Assembly: GCF_001514065.1 (NCBI RefSeq)
Contig: NZ_KQ948431.1
Span: 1 to 64,000, forward strand
Direction: 5' to 3'
Length of the DNA stretch: 64,000 nt
From: Streptomyces antibioticus
GTDB taxonomy: Bacteria > Actinomycetota > Actinomycetes > Streptomycetales > Streptomycetaceae
Shown here: piece by piece, positions 42,389 through 50,541 of the stretch
How positions within the stretch are numbered: position 1 is the stretch's first letter
Layout of the letters: each line of letters begins with the position of its first letter
The notes under the pieces: model-generated
What the model was told of the DNA's origin: nothing
The model's database searches: none
The model's input: only the letters and a program-made list of their open reading frames with translations
Program-made: the position numbers and the translations under genes

Positions 42389-43645
42389 GTGACCAGCGAG
42401 AACTCTTCGGCGGACGACGCGCGGCAGGTGTGGGACGTCGTCGTGGTGGGCGCGGGGCCCGCGGGGGCCTCGGCCGCCTACGCGGCCGCTGTCGCCGGGC
42501 GGCGTGTGCTGTTGCTGGAGAAGGCGGAGCTGCCCCGCTACAAAACGTGCGGCGGCGGCATCATCGGACCCTCCCGCGACGCCCTGCCACCCGGCTTCGA
42601 GCTGCCCTTCCGGGACCGGGTGCACGCGGTGACCTTCTCGCACAACGGCCGCTTCACCCGCACCCGCCGCTCCAAGCAGATGCTGTTCGGGCTGATCAAC
42701 CGGCCCGAGTTCGACCAGCAGCTCGTCGAGCACGCGCAGAAGGCGGGCGCCGAGCTGCGGACGGGCGTCACCGTCCAGCGGGTCGAGCAGCACGGCTCGG
42801 CGGTGCCCGACCGGCGCACGGTCGCGGTCGTCCTCCAGGGCGGTGAGACGGTGCTCGCGCATGCCGTGGTCGGCGCCGACGGCAGCGCCAGCCGCATAGG
42901 AGCTCATGTCGGGGTGAAGCTGGACCAGGTCGACCTGGGCCTGGAGGCGGAGATCCCGGTTCCGGAGACGGTCGCCGAGGACTGGGCGGGTCGGGTGCTC
43001 ATCGACTGGGGTCCGATGCCCGGCAGTTACGGCTGGGTGTTCCCCAAGGGCGACACGCTCACCGTCGGGGTCATCTCCGCGCGCGGTGAAGGCGCCGCCA
43101 CCAAGCGGTACTTGGAGGACTTCATCGCCCGGCTCGGCCTCGCCGGCTTCGAGCCGAGCATCTCCTCCGGGCACTTGACCCGCTGCCGTGCCGACGACTC
43201 CCCGCTGTCGCGGGGGCGGGTGCTGGTGTGCGGGGACGCGGCAGGGCTCCTTGAGCCGTGGACCCGCGAGGGCATCTCGTTCGCGCTGCGGTCGGGGCGG
43301 CTCGCGGGGGAGTGGGCGGTGCGGATCGCCGAGGCCCATGACGCCGTGGACACCCGGCGCCAGGCCCTGAACTACGCCTTCGCGATCAAGGCGGGCCTCG
43401 GCGTGGAGATGAGCGTCGGCAAGCGGCTGCTGCTGGCGTTCGAGCGCCGGCCGGGGCTGTTCCATGCCGGGTTGACCGGGATCCGGCCTGTCTGGCGGGC
43501 GTTCATGGACATCACCCGCGGGTCGACGTCGTTGGGCGAGATCGTGCGGGGGCGTCCCATGGCGCAGCGGGCGCTGGCGGCGCTGGACCGGAGGGTGGGT
43601 CCTGCGGAGCAGACGACCCCGGCCGGCGACGAGGCGAGTTCCTGA
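42389..43645 (+). CDS. Geranylgeranyl reductase-family flavoprotein
   Basis: 418 residues, GTG start. The FAD motif is VVVVGAGPAGASAAYAAA (GAGPAG 21-26), then ELPRYKTCGGGI, the family's PxxKxCGGG. Later GRVLVCGDAAGLLEPWTREGIS is the FAD-ribityl motif. Such enzymes reduce C=C bonds in geranylgeranyl chains or act as related flavin-dependent oxidoreductases. No carotenoid or menaquinone genes adjoin, so the substrate is open. It is divergent from the M20 peptidase gene. Confidence 0.93.
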   Translation: MTSENSSADDARQVWDVVVVGAGPAGASAAYAAAVAGRRVLLLEKAELPRYKTCGGGIIGPSRDALPPGFELPFRDRVHAVTFSHNGRFTRTRRSKQMLFGLINRPEFDQQLVEHAQKAGAELRTGVTVQRVEQHGSAVPDRRTVAVVLQGGETVLAHAVVGADGSASRIGAHVGVKLDQVDLGLEAEIPVPETVAEDWAGRVLIDWGPMPGSYGWVFPKGDTLTVGVISARGEGAATKRYLEDFIARLGLAGFEPSISSGHLTRCRADDSPLSRGRVLVCGDAAGLLEPWTREGISFALRSGRLAGEWAVRIAEAHDAVDTRRQALNYAFAIKAGLGVEMSVGKRLLLAFERRPGLFHAGLTGIRPVWRAFMDITRGSTSLGEIVRGRPMAQRALAALDRRVGPAEQTTPAGDEASS

Positions 43646-43998
43646 CGCGCGGGGGCCGCTGGTGGGGCGGGCGGCGGCCGGTGCGGTGAGCTTCGGCCCG
43701 GGGCGCGTGGGGTCAGGGGGAAGCGGAGCGGCGGTCTGCCGTGCGGTGCGTCGGCCTGCGGTGCGCGGTGCGCGGCGCTCGGCGGTGAAGTGCGGTACCG
43801 AGCGGTGGGGCCGCGGGCGCTGGTGACGTGAGGCGTATGCCTGTGGTTCGTGGCGCCCGCCGGAGGGGTTTGGCGTCGGCCGGAGGCGGGCGTCTGTCGC
43901 GGTCGCGGTCGCGGTCGCTCGCGCGGCCGCCCGCCGGGGAGCGTGGTGCCGGGTGTCGCGTGAGCGGCGGTGCGTGGCGTCAGCCGCCGTGCGCGGTG
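43646..43998. other. 353-base very GC-rich intergenic stretch with short repeats, no gene
   Basis: Low-complexity sequence made of drifting GCGGTGCG and TCGCGG units. A small tandem array of TCGCGG (three copies plus TCGC, 43897-43918) is clear. Frames through it look like composition artefacts. It separates two converging genes and may include terminator structures, but I could not define a single convincing hairpin. Confidence 0.6.
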
Positions 43999-44454
43999 TC
44001 AGCTCGTGATCGTGATCCGGAAGACCGGGTGGTCCGGGGCGATGCGGCGCAGGTCGGCGTCGGGGGAGTCGGGGCCGACTCCGTCGAAGAAGACGCCGAC
44101 CTCGGCCTTCCAGCGCTTGAGGTAGGCGCGCAGCAGCGTGACCTTGTCGTCGTCGGCGACCTCCGTCGCGGTGAACACGTCCACCTTCTTGCCCAGGTGC
44201 AGCTCGCCGCCGCCGGCCGCCCGCATGTTGTGTGTCCACTGGACGTGACCGCGCGCGGCGACGAGGTACTGCTCTCCGTCGACGGTCAGAAGGTTCACGG
44301 GGGTGGTCCGCCACTCGCCGCTCTTGCGACCGCGCACGGCGAGGACCCTGGAGCCCCAGACGCTGAGGCCGCGGCGGGTCAGCCAGGCCACGATGCGGTT
44401 GGAGATGTTGACGGTGAACCAGCCGGGCTTCTTGACGTACGTGGACGCGGACAT
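43999..44454 (-). CDS. Deazaflavin (F420)-dependent nitroreductase-family protein
   Basis: 151 residues from the ATG at 44454 (AGGGGA upstream). The sequence VLAVRGRKSGEWRTTPVNLLTVDGEQYLVAARGHVQWTHNMRAAGG is the F420-binding split-barrel signature of the Ddn family (RGRKSG...TPV...V..GG....W..N). It uses reduced F420 to reduce quinones or xenobiotics. It faces the TetR gene at 44622 across an operator-rich spacer and is probably repressed by it. Confidence 0.92.
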   Translation of the reverse strand: MSASTYVKKPGWFTVNISNRIVAWLTRRGLSVWGSRVLAVRGRKSGEWRTTPVNLLTVDGEQYLVAARGHVQWTHNMRAAGGGELHLGKKVDVFTATEVADDDKVTLLRAYLKRWKAEVGVFFDGVGPDSPDADLRRIAPDHPVFRITITS

Positions 44455-44481
44455 GGGGTCCCCTAAGGATTGTGGAGCACC

Positions 44482-44602
44482 GCTCTCGTTTGTGAGCGGT
44501 GCTCTCGCTTGGTGTTCAGTCTGCACCGGACAGGCGCTCCAAAGCAAGAGCAGGCGCTCTCTATTTGCATCGGCGCTCTCGTTTGTGTGCACCGCTCTCG
44601 TT
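44482..44602. promoter_or_regulatory. Operator array: repeated GCTCTCGTTT boxes between Ddn-like and TetR genes
   Basis: GCTCTCGTTT or near copies occur at 44482-44491, 44501-44510, 44575-44584 and 44594-44603. Between them is a long dyad, CAAA-N3-AGAGC-N4-GCTCT-N3-TTTG (44540-44567), made of one inverted pair of the same box. The array fills the 167-base divergent spacer, so several TetR dimers could bind co-operatively. This is direct observation; the binding partner is inferred. Confidence 0.65.
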
Positions 44603-44621
44603 TCATGGGACACTGGCCCGC

Positions 44622-45332
44622 ATGAGCTCCGCAGACGACAACACCCCCCGCGGCGCCCGAGCGCGCGCCCGTATCGAGGTCACCGCGGCCATCAAGGACG
44701 AGGCGCGCAGACAGCTCGCGATCGACGGCGCCGCCAAACTCTCGCTGCGGGCTGTGGCGCGTGAGCTCGGCATGGTCTCCTCCGCGCTCTACCGCTACTT
44801 CCCCAGCCGTGACGACCTGCTCACCGCGCTCATCATCGACGCCTACAACGCCCTCGGCGAGAGTGCGGAGGCGGCGCACCGGAAGACGGCCGGTGCCACG
44901 CCCGCACAGCGCTGGGTGGCTGTCTGCGAGGCGGCGCGCGACTGGGCGCTGGGGAATCCGCACGAGTACGCGCTGATCTACGGTTCCCCGGTCCCCGGGT
45001 ACAGCGCGCCCCAGGCGACCGTCCCGGCCGCGTCCCGCGTCGGGCTTCTCCTCATCGGCATCACGCGCGAGGCGTATCAGCGCCACGGACTCGCCAAGCC
45101 CCGGCTGCCCGCCGAACTGCGCCCCGAGGCCGAGCGCATGACCGCGGAGCTCGCCCCCGACCTCCCCCCGGAGACGGTCACCACGCTCGTGGCGGCCTGG
45201 GCCCAGCTGTACGGACTGATCGGGTTCGAGCTCTTCGGGCAGTTCAACCGGGTGGTGGAGGACCGGACGACGTTCTTCCGGCACGCGGTGGGCCAACTCG
45301 CCCATGGGGTGGGGCTGGTGTACGGCGAGTAG
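44622..45332 (+). CDS. TetR-family regulator of the Ddn-like gene
   Basis: 236 residues. The HTH is IKDEARRQLAIDGAAKLSLRAVARELGMVSSALYRYFPSRDDLLTALI (about 24-71), with the canonical YRYFPS. The C-terminal domain (TPAQRWVAVCEAARDWALGNPHEYALIYGSPVPGY) is a TetR_C_33-like helical ligand domain. The ATG at 44622 has no ribosome site, so the mRNA may be leaderless. It is divergent from the F420-dependent oxidoreductase across an operator array. Confidence 0.92.
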   Translation: MSSADDNTPRGARARARIEVTAAIKDEARRQLAIDGAAKLSLRAVARELGMVSSALYRYFPSRDDLLTALIIDAYNALGESAEAAHRKTAGATPAQRWVAVCEAARDWALGNPHEYALIYGSPVPGYSAPQATVPAASRVGLLLIGITREAYQRHGLAKPRLPAELRPEAERMTAELAPDLPPETVTTLVAAWAQLYGLIGFELFGQFNRVVEDRTTFFRHAVGQLAHGVGLVYGE

Positions 45333-45483
45333 AGGGACCCCTGCGGTGGCCGAGGGCATCCGGCGCGGCGGCGCCGCTGATCAGCGGGGGGACGGCGACC
45401 GGCGACGTACTTCGCGGGGAGTACGTGTGATCACCTCGCCCGGCTGACGCCCCGCGCGCGTGGTGGCGTCTAGCGTGGCGGAC

Positions 45484-46719
45484 ATGGACGAGCAGCGCGT
45501 ACGCGGAGGTCCGCCCTCGTGGTGGCGGCACGGGCCGCCGTGGTGGAACCGTTGGGGAGGCGAGGACGCCGCCGCCCGGTGGCCCTGGCGCTCCACCGTG
45601 CTGATCACCGCCTTCGTGCTCGGCGGATCCCGCTTCGCGGCCGAGCAGCAGATGGACGACCGGGCCTCCCTCGACACCTTCGCGCGCGTGCTGCTCGTCG
45701 TGGCGGCCGGGCTGCTGCTGTGGCGGCACCGGTACCCGGTGGTCGTCGTGTTCGGCACGGCGGCCGCCACCATGCTCTATCTCGGCGCGGGCTATCCGTA
45801 CGGCCCCGTTTTCGTGGCCGTCGCGGTGGCCTGCTTCAGTGCCGTCGTCGCCGGACACCGTACGGCCGCCTGGACCGCCATCGGCCTGCTGTGGGTCGGG
45901 CAGTCGCTGGTGGCCCACTGGCTCTACCAGTGGCTGCCGCCGTCCGGGGACCAGGCCGCCGCCTGGGGGTCGGAGGGGGTGGTCGCGGCCTGGGCCGTCG
46001 CGATCGTCGCGGTGGCGGAGCTGGCCCGGATCCGGCGCGAACAATGGGCGCGGGAGCGGGCCGAGCGGGCGCAGGCGGCACGGCGGCGGGCCGACGAGGA
46101 GCGGCTGCGGATCGCGCGCGAACTGCACGACGTCCTCGCCCACAGCATCTCCGTGATCAATGTGCAGGCCGGCGTCGGCCTCGCCCTCCTCGACAGCGAC
46201 CCGGAGCAGGCCCGCACCGCCCTCACCACCATCAAGGCCGCCAGCAAGGAGGCCCTCGGCGAGGTCCGCCAGGTCCTCGACACGCTCCGCACCCCCGGAG
46301 ACGCGCCCCGCGCCCCCGCCCCCGGCCTCGACCGCCTCCCCGAGCTGGTGGAGCAGGCCGCGAGCACGGGCCTGACCGTGACGGTCGAGGGGACGGTCCC
46401 CAAGCTGTCGCCGGGCACGGACCTCGCCGCGTTCCGCATCGTGCAGGAGGCCCTCACCAATGTCGTACGGCACTCGGGATCGCGGCACGCGCGCGTGCAC
46501 GTCGATTCCGGCGACGGTACGACGCTGCGGCTGCGTATCGACGACGACGGTCCCGCGACCGGCGCCGACGCGGGCGGCAGCGGCAACGGGCTGGCCGGAA
46601 TGCGGGAGCGGGCCGCCGCCCTGGGTGGCACGATCGAGGCGGGACCGCGGCCCGACGGGGGCTTCCGGGTGCTCGCCGCACTGCCCTTGAAGGTCAAGGC
46701 CAAGGAGGACGATCGGTGA
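45484..46719 (+). CDS. Sensor histidine kinase (NarL/HisKA_3 type)
   Basis: About 411 residues from the ATG at 45484 (MDEQRVRGGPPSWWRHGPPW). Four to five transmembrane helices (about 35-190) are followed by a coiled coil (REQWARERAERAQAARRRADEERLRIA). HisKA_3 is ARELHDVLAHSISVINVQAG with the phospho-His in LHDVLAH, and the HATPase is FRIVQEALTNVVRHSG, DDDGP and GNGLAGMRERAAALGG. It autophosphorylates and passes the phosphate to the regulator whose start overlaps its stop (GTGA). TAGCGT 8 bases upstream may be a -10, so the start may be leaderless. Confidence 0.94.
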   Translation: MDEQRVRGGPPSWWRHGPPWWNRWGGEDAAARWPWRSTVLITAFVLGGSRFAAEQQMDDRASLDTFARVLLVVAAGLLLWRHRYPVVVVFGTAAATMLYLGAGYPYGPVFVAVAVACFSAVVAGHRTAAWTAIGLLWVGQSLVAHWLYQWLPPSGDQAAAWGSEGVVAAWAVAIVAVAELARIRREQWARERAERAQAARRRADEERLRIARELHDVLAHSISVINVQAGVGLALLDSDPEQARTALTTIKAASKEALGEVRQVLDTLRTPGDAPRAPAPGLDRLPELVEQAASTGLTVTVEGTVPKLSPGTDLAAFRIVQEALTNVVRHSGSRHARVHVDSGDGTTLRLRIDDDGPATGADAGGSGNGLAGMRERAAALGGTIEAGPRPDGGFRVLAALPLKVKAKEDDR

Positions 46720-47381
46720 TCCGCGTACTGCTCGCCGACGACCAGTCACTCGTACGGGCCGGATTCCGCGCACTGCTCGACGCGCAGCCGGACATCGAGG
46801 TGGCCGGGGAGGCGTCGGACGGTGCGGAGGCGCTGCGGATGGTCCGCGAACTCCGCCCCGACGTCGTCCTGATGGACATCCGCATGCCGGTGCTCGACGG
46901 CCTGGCGGCGACCCGCGGGATCACCGGCGACGCCGGCCTGCCGGACGTGAAGGTGGTCATGCTGACGACCTTCGAGCTCGACGAGTACGTCTTCGAGGCG
47001 ATCCGTTCGGGCGCCTCCGGCTTTCTGGTCAAGGACACCGAGCCGGAGGAACTCCTGCGCGCCGTACGGGCGGTGGTGGAGGGCGACGCGCTGCTGTCGC
47101 CGGGGGTGACGCGGCGGCTGATCGCCGAGTTCGCGGCCCGTTCCAAGGAGCCCGCGGCGGAGGGAGCCCTGGCGGGGCTGACGGAACGGGAGCGGGAGGT
47201 GATGGCGCTGGTCGGCATCGGGCTGTCCAACGAGGAGATCGCCCGGCGGCTGGTGGTCAGCCCGCTCACCGCGAAGACCCATGTCAGCCGGACGATGGTG
47301 AAGCTGGGGGCCCGCGACCGGGCCCAACTCGTGGTGCTGGCCTATGAGTCGGGGTTGGTGCGGCCGGGCTGGCTGGGCTGA
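46716..47381 (+). CDS. NarL/FixJ-family response regulator
   Basis: 221 residues. Receiver: VLLADDQSLVRAGFRALL (acidic pair), phospho-Asp in VVLMDIRMPVLDG, Thr in VVMLTTF and Lys in GFLVKDTEPEEL. LuxR-type HTH: LTEREREVMALVGIGLSNEEIARRLVVSPLTAKTHVSRTMVKLGARDRAQL. It is translationally coupled to its kinase. Regulated genes are not evident nearby. Its last 40 bases overlap the DUF6332-like gene on the opposite strand. Confidence 0.95.
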   Translation: MIRVLLADDQSLVRAGFRALLDAQPDIEVAGEASDGAEALRMVRELRPDVVLMDIRMPVLDGLAATRGITGDAGLPDVKVVMLTTFELDEYVFEAIRSGASGFLVKDTEPEELLRAVRAVVEGDALLSPGVTRRLIAEFAARSKEPAAEGALAGLTEREREVMALVGIGLSNEEIARRLVVSPLTAKTHVSRTMVKLGARDRAQLVVLAYESGLVRPGWLG

Positions 47382-47641
47382 GTGGTCTGCTGTGTGGAGT
47401 GCTGATGGAAGCGGGTCAGCACACTGATGACGCGGGCGGCGAACAGCACGGGGGCGATCCAGAGACCGAGCCGGATCAGCACCTTCTCCAGCGTGTCCGG
47501 CAGGTCGAAGAGCAGCGCCGGCCCCGCGACCGCCCCGAACAGCACCGCCGCCGCGAACGCCGCGCTGAACAGCGCGTACCCGATCTCGACGATGACCGCG
47601 TCGCGCCTGGCCTGGTCCGGCCGTCCCCCGTAGGTGGTCAT
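47342..47641 (-). CDS. Small two-helix membrane protein, DUF6332-like
   Basis: 99 residues: MTTYGGRPDQARRDAVIVEI, then two transmembrane helices (GYALFSAAFAAAVLFGAVAG and a second around VLIRLGLWIAPVLFAARVISVL) and a polar Gln/Thr-rich tail. It resembles the Streptomyces DUF6332 family (EIGYALFSAAF, FDLP). Function unknown. Its 3' end lies inside the response-regulator gene on the other strand (40 bases shared). Confidence 0.7.
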   Translation of the reverse strand: MTTYGGRPDQARRDAVIVEIGYALFSAAFAAAVLFGAVAGPALLFDLPDTLEKVLIRLGLWIAPVLFAARVISVLTRFHQHSTQQTTQPSQPGRTNPDS

Positions 47642-47659
47642 ACGACAAGTCTCACAGGG

Positions 47660-47696
47660 GTGCGCCCGGCGGAGCAAGCAGCTCCGCCGGGCGCAC
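47660..47696 (-). terminator. Strong hairpin after the minus-strand small membrane gene start / before the MFS gene end
   Basis: GTGCGCCCGGCGGAGC (47660-47675) and GCTCCGCCGGGCGCAC (47681-47696) form a perfect 16-base stem with a 5-base loop. It lies just beyond the stop of the MFS gene (47712) on the minus strand, so it most likely terminates that transcript. Confidence 0.85.
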
Positions 47697-47711
47697 ATCC
47701 AAGAGGCACGG

Positions 47712-49199
47712 TCAGTCGCGTACGGCGACGCGCTCCGTCTCCTCCTGGGAGAGGGACTTGGCGACCACCACGGACGGCTGTCGCGGGCGCCGGACGCGCA
47801 GGCCCGTGAGGGAGATCAGCAGGCCCGCGACCGCGATGCCGGTGACCACGACCAGGCCGGGCAGGTACCCGTCGAGGATCTCCTGCTGGGAGGCGGCCGG
47901 GTCGTCCGGGGCGTTGGCGGTCAGCACCGCCGTCACCACGGCCAGGAACAGTGCGCCGCCCACCTGTACCGAGGTGTTGAGCAGACCCGACACCATGCCC
48001 TGCTCGTGTTCGTCGACGCCGTTCGTGGCCTGGACGTTGAGGGAGGGGAAGGTCAGTGCGAAGGCCGCGCCGACGAGCAGCATGGTCGGCAGGATCACGG
48101 AGGCGTAGACCGGGTCGAGGTCGATGCGCAGGAACAGCAGATAGCCGACGACCATCAGCGCGAAGCCGGCCACGATCAGCCGCGGGGTGCCGAACCGGTC
48201 GATGACCGTGCCCACCTTCGTCGCGGAGAGCGCCACGAGCGCGCCCGCCGGCAGGAAGGCCAGGGCGGTGTGCAAGGCCGACCAGCCGAGGAGCTGCTGC
48301 ATGTACAGCGTGACCAGGAACTGGAAGCCGATGTAGCTGCCGAGGAACGTCAACGCACCGAGCTGGGCCCGGACTTGGGGTCCTGAGCGCAGGACGCCGA
48401 GCCGGACGAGCGGGCTGGGGCTGCGTCGTTCCACGATCACGAAGGCGGTGAGGAGGGCGGCAACCGCCAGGAAGGACAGGATGGTTCGGGCGGAGCCCCA
48501 GCCGACTTCGGCCGCCTGGACGACGGTGAACACCAGCAGCAGCATCGAGGCGGTGCCGAGGACGGCGCCCGGGATGTCGTAGCCACCGCCGTTCTTCTCG
48601 CGCTCGGTGCGCGGCAGCAGCTTCAGGCCGACGACGAGGGCGATGAGCGCGACGGGCGCGGGCAGCAGCATCGTGTACCGCCAACTGGCCTCCGTCAGCA
48701 GGCCGGAGAAGACCAGGCCCATCGAGTAGCCGGTGGCGCCGCAGGTGGTGTAGATGGACAGGGCGCGGTTGCGCAGCGGGCCCTCGGCGAAGGTCGTGGT
48801 GATGATGGACAGGCCGGCGGGCGCGGTGAACGCGGCGCTCAGGCCCTTCACGAAACGGCTGGCGATCAGCAGCGGTCCGGAGTCGACGAGCCCGCCGAGC
48901 AGGGACGCGATCGCGAAGACGGCGAGGGCGACCAGGAAGACCTGGCGGCGGCCCAGCAGGTCGGCGGCGCGGCCGCCGAGGAGCAGCAGACCGCCGTATC
49001 CCAGGATGTAGCCGCTGACGATCCATTGCAGGGTCGAGGTGGACAGGCCGAGGTCGGCACCGATGGACGGCAGGGCGACGCCGACCATGGACACGTCCAG
49101 GGCGTCCAGGAACATCGCGGCGCAGAGCACCAGCAGGGTGCCCCACAGCCGGGGGGTCCAGCGTCCTTCGGACGCGGGGGTGGTGAGCGGAGAGGTCAT
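47712..49199 (-). CDS. MFS drug-efflux transporter, 14-helix (DHA2) type
   Basis: 495 residues, about 14 transmembrane helices. Motif A-like GGRAADLLGRRQVF follows helix 2, and the DHA2 signature LDALDVSMVGVALPSIGADLG lies in helix 1 (the D-x-T/S-I-V-N/V-V-A-L-P motif). It exports a drug or antibiotic by proton antiport. It is divergent from a MarR gene with a long palindrome 15 bases before its ATG, so it is probably repressed by that MarR. Confidence 0.93.
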   Translation of the reverse strand: MTSPLTTPASEGRWTPRLWGTLLVLCAAMFLDALDVSMVGVALPSIGADLGLSTSTLQWIVSGYILGYGGLLLLGGRAADLLGRRQVFLVALAVFAIASLLGGLVDSGPLLIASRFVKGLSAAFTAPAGLSIITTTFAEGPLRNRALSIYTTCGATGYSMGLVFSGLLTEASWRYTMLLPAPVALIALVVGLKLLPRTEREKNGGGYDIPGAVLGTASMLLLVFTVVQAAEVGWGSARTILSFLAVAALLTAFVIVERRSPSPLVRLGVLRSGPQVRAQLGALTFLGSYIGFQFLVTLYMQQLLGWSALHTALAFLPAGALVALSATKVGTVIDRFGTPRLIVAGFALMVVGYLLFLRIDLDPVYASVILPTMLLVGAAFALTFPSLNVQATNGVDEHEQGMVSGLLNTSVQVGGALFLAVVTAVLTANAPDDPAASQQEILDGYLPGLVVVTGIAVAGLLISLTGLRVRRPRQPSVVVAKSLSQEETERVAVRD

Positions 49200-49213
49200 G
49201 GCGACGACACTAC

Positions 49214-49240
49214 ATGCGCATGCATCGAATGCAAGCGCAT
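49214..49240. promoter_or_regulatory. 27-base near-perfect palindrome controlling the MFS/MarR pair
   Basis: ATGCGC (49214-49219) pairs with GCGCAT (49235-49240), and TGCAT (49221-49225) pairs with ATGCA (49229-49233) around CGA; only one base per arm (A at 49220 and 49234) breaks symmetry. It covers the divergent promoter region, as is classic for MarR autoregulation. Confidence 0.75.
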
Positions 49241-49284
49241 TTAATTACGGTGCAATAATTCTTGTTCTCTGCTACGGTGCGCCC

Positions 49285-49680
49285 ATGGCGGCGAAGAAGG
49301 CCGAGCAGGCGCTCGTGGAACAGTGGCGGGACATCCTGGCGCTGCATGCGCGCACGCAATGCGAACTCGACCGCGCCCTCCATCAACACGGTCTGTGCGC
49401 CAGCGACTTCGAGGTCCTCGACGTGCTCGCCGACGGGCGCACCAAGGACGGGGCCTGCTCCTATCGCGTCCAGGAGATCTCCGACCGCATCCATCTCAGC
49501 CAGAGCGCGCTGTCCCGGCTGATCGCCCGCCTGGAGAAGGACGGGCTCATCGAGCGCGGCATGTGTCCCGAGGACCGGCGCGGCGTCCGGGTGGGCCTCA
49601 CGGACAAGGGGCGCACGCTGCACGGTGAGGTACTGCCCGTGCAGCGTGCGGTGCTGACGCGGATGCTGAACTCGGGCTGA
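49285..49680 (+). CDS. MarR-family regulator
   Basis: 131 residues from the ATG at 49285. The winged helix has CASDFEVLDVLADGRTKDGACSYRVQEISDRIHLSQSALSRLIARLEKDGLIERGMCPEDRRGVRVGLT-type order, with recognition helix SQSALSRLIARLEKDGL and wing CPEDRRGVRV. Several Cys residues are present (ACSY, GMCPED), so redox sensing is possible. It is divergent from the 14-helix MFS exporter, with the 27-base palindrome between them. Confidence 0.93.
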   Translation: MAAKKAEQALVEQWRDILALHARTQCELDRALHQHGLCASDFEVLDVLADGRTKDGACSYRVQEISDRIHLSQSALSRLIARLEKDGLIERGMCPEDRRGVRVGLTDKGRTLHGEVLPVQRAVLTRMLNSG

Positions 49681-49697
49681 GCCGACGTGACTTCGCG

Positions 49698-50468
49698 TCA
49701 CACGGCCGAGTTCGACCGCCACAGCTCGGCGAGCGCCCGGTCGCCGGTCACGCTCGGGAACGGCACGCGGTTCCACAGCGACAGGTACAACTGCGCCGCG
49801 GGCCCGCTGATCTCACACTCCGCGTCCCCCGTCCCGCCCCGCTCCGCCGCGGGCGGCTCCTGAGTCAGGCGTACGGTCCACACGGCGTCGTCGCCCGCGT
49901 CCGTCGCCCGTACCCGCAGCACCCTCGGCTCCTCGCTGCGCACCCGGCTCCTGGGGCGGGCGTGGAAGCCGCGCAGCAGTTCGTCGACGCCGTCCGCGGC
50001 GAACCGGGGGTCCAGCTCGCTCGGGGTGCCACCGCGGGCGGCCTCCGCGTCGAACCGGTGCACGCTCGTCTCGTGCGCCTGCCTGCGGGCCCAGAACGCC
50101 CGGGGGGACGGGGCGGGCAGGAAGTGCCAGCACTCCAGGTCGGGAGCGGCGGAGGCCAGGGTGCCCACGAGGTGCGCGTGGCCCTCCCGGAACCAGGCCA
50201 GAAGCTCGGCGCCGTCCAGGGCGGGCGCGTCGTCGAGGGGGCGGCGGGACGGGTGCCCCTCGGCGACGTACCCGGTGGCCCAGCGGTGCACCGCGCCGGT
50301 GTGCCGCACCAGGTCTCGCACCTGCCACTCCGGGCAGGTGGGCACCTTGGCGTCGGTGCCGGCCCGCTCCGCGGCGTCGGCGAGCAGGCGGCCCTCCCGG
50401 TCGAGGGTCCGGATGAACTCGGCCGTGTCCAAAGGGGCGTCCAGGGGTGCGTCCGAGGAGGTGTCCAT
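49698..50468 (-). CDS. Mycothiol-dependent maleylpyruvate isomerase-family (DinB-like) protein
   Basis: 256 residues from the ATG at 50468. The N-terminal four-helix bundle begins TAEFIRTLDREGRLLADAAE and contains VPTCPEWQVRDLVRHTGAVHRWA, the hallmark of the MDMPI N-terminal domain, with metal-binding His here and in QAHETSVHRFDAEAA. The C-terminal SCP2-like part (VWTVRLTQEPP through LYLSLWNR) follows. It is probably a mycothiol-using transferase or isomerase. It converges with the MarR gene. Confidence 0.88.
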   Translation of the reverse strand: MDTSSDAPLDAPLDTAEFIRTLDREGRLLADAAERAGTDAKVPTCPEWQVRDLVRHTGAVHRWATGYVAEGHPSRRPLDDAPALDGAELLAWFREGHAHLVGTLASAAPDLECWHFLPAPSPRAFWARRQAHETSVHRFDAEAARGGTPSELDPRFAADGVDELLRGFHARPRSRVRSEEPRVLRVRATDAGDDAVWTVRLTQEPPAAERGGTGDAECEISGPAAQLYLSLWNRVPFPSVTGDRALAELWRSNSAV

Positions 50469-50541
50469 GGGGTGAGTCTGTCGTATCGAGAAGCGGGCCG
50501 GGTGATCGTCGGCGGATCGACGGACGTGCCCGATCACCCGC

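Noticed and set aside
42389-43645. A carotenoid or other terpenoid cluster around the geranylgeranyl-reductase-like gene
   Set aside because: No terpene or quinone biosynthesis gene adjoins it; the polyprenyl synthase is 14 kb away in a separate operon.
43897-43918. CRISPR-like or functional iteron repeat (TCGCGG units)
   Set aside because: Units are 6 bases with no spacers and lie in a low-complexity GC stretch; simple slippage explains them.
42257-44314. Upstream extension of the M20 peptidase frame to 1137 codons
   Set aside because: The extra part is antisense to the geranylgeranyl-reductase-like gene. The ATG at 42256 has an AAGGAG site and begins the M20 domain directly.
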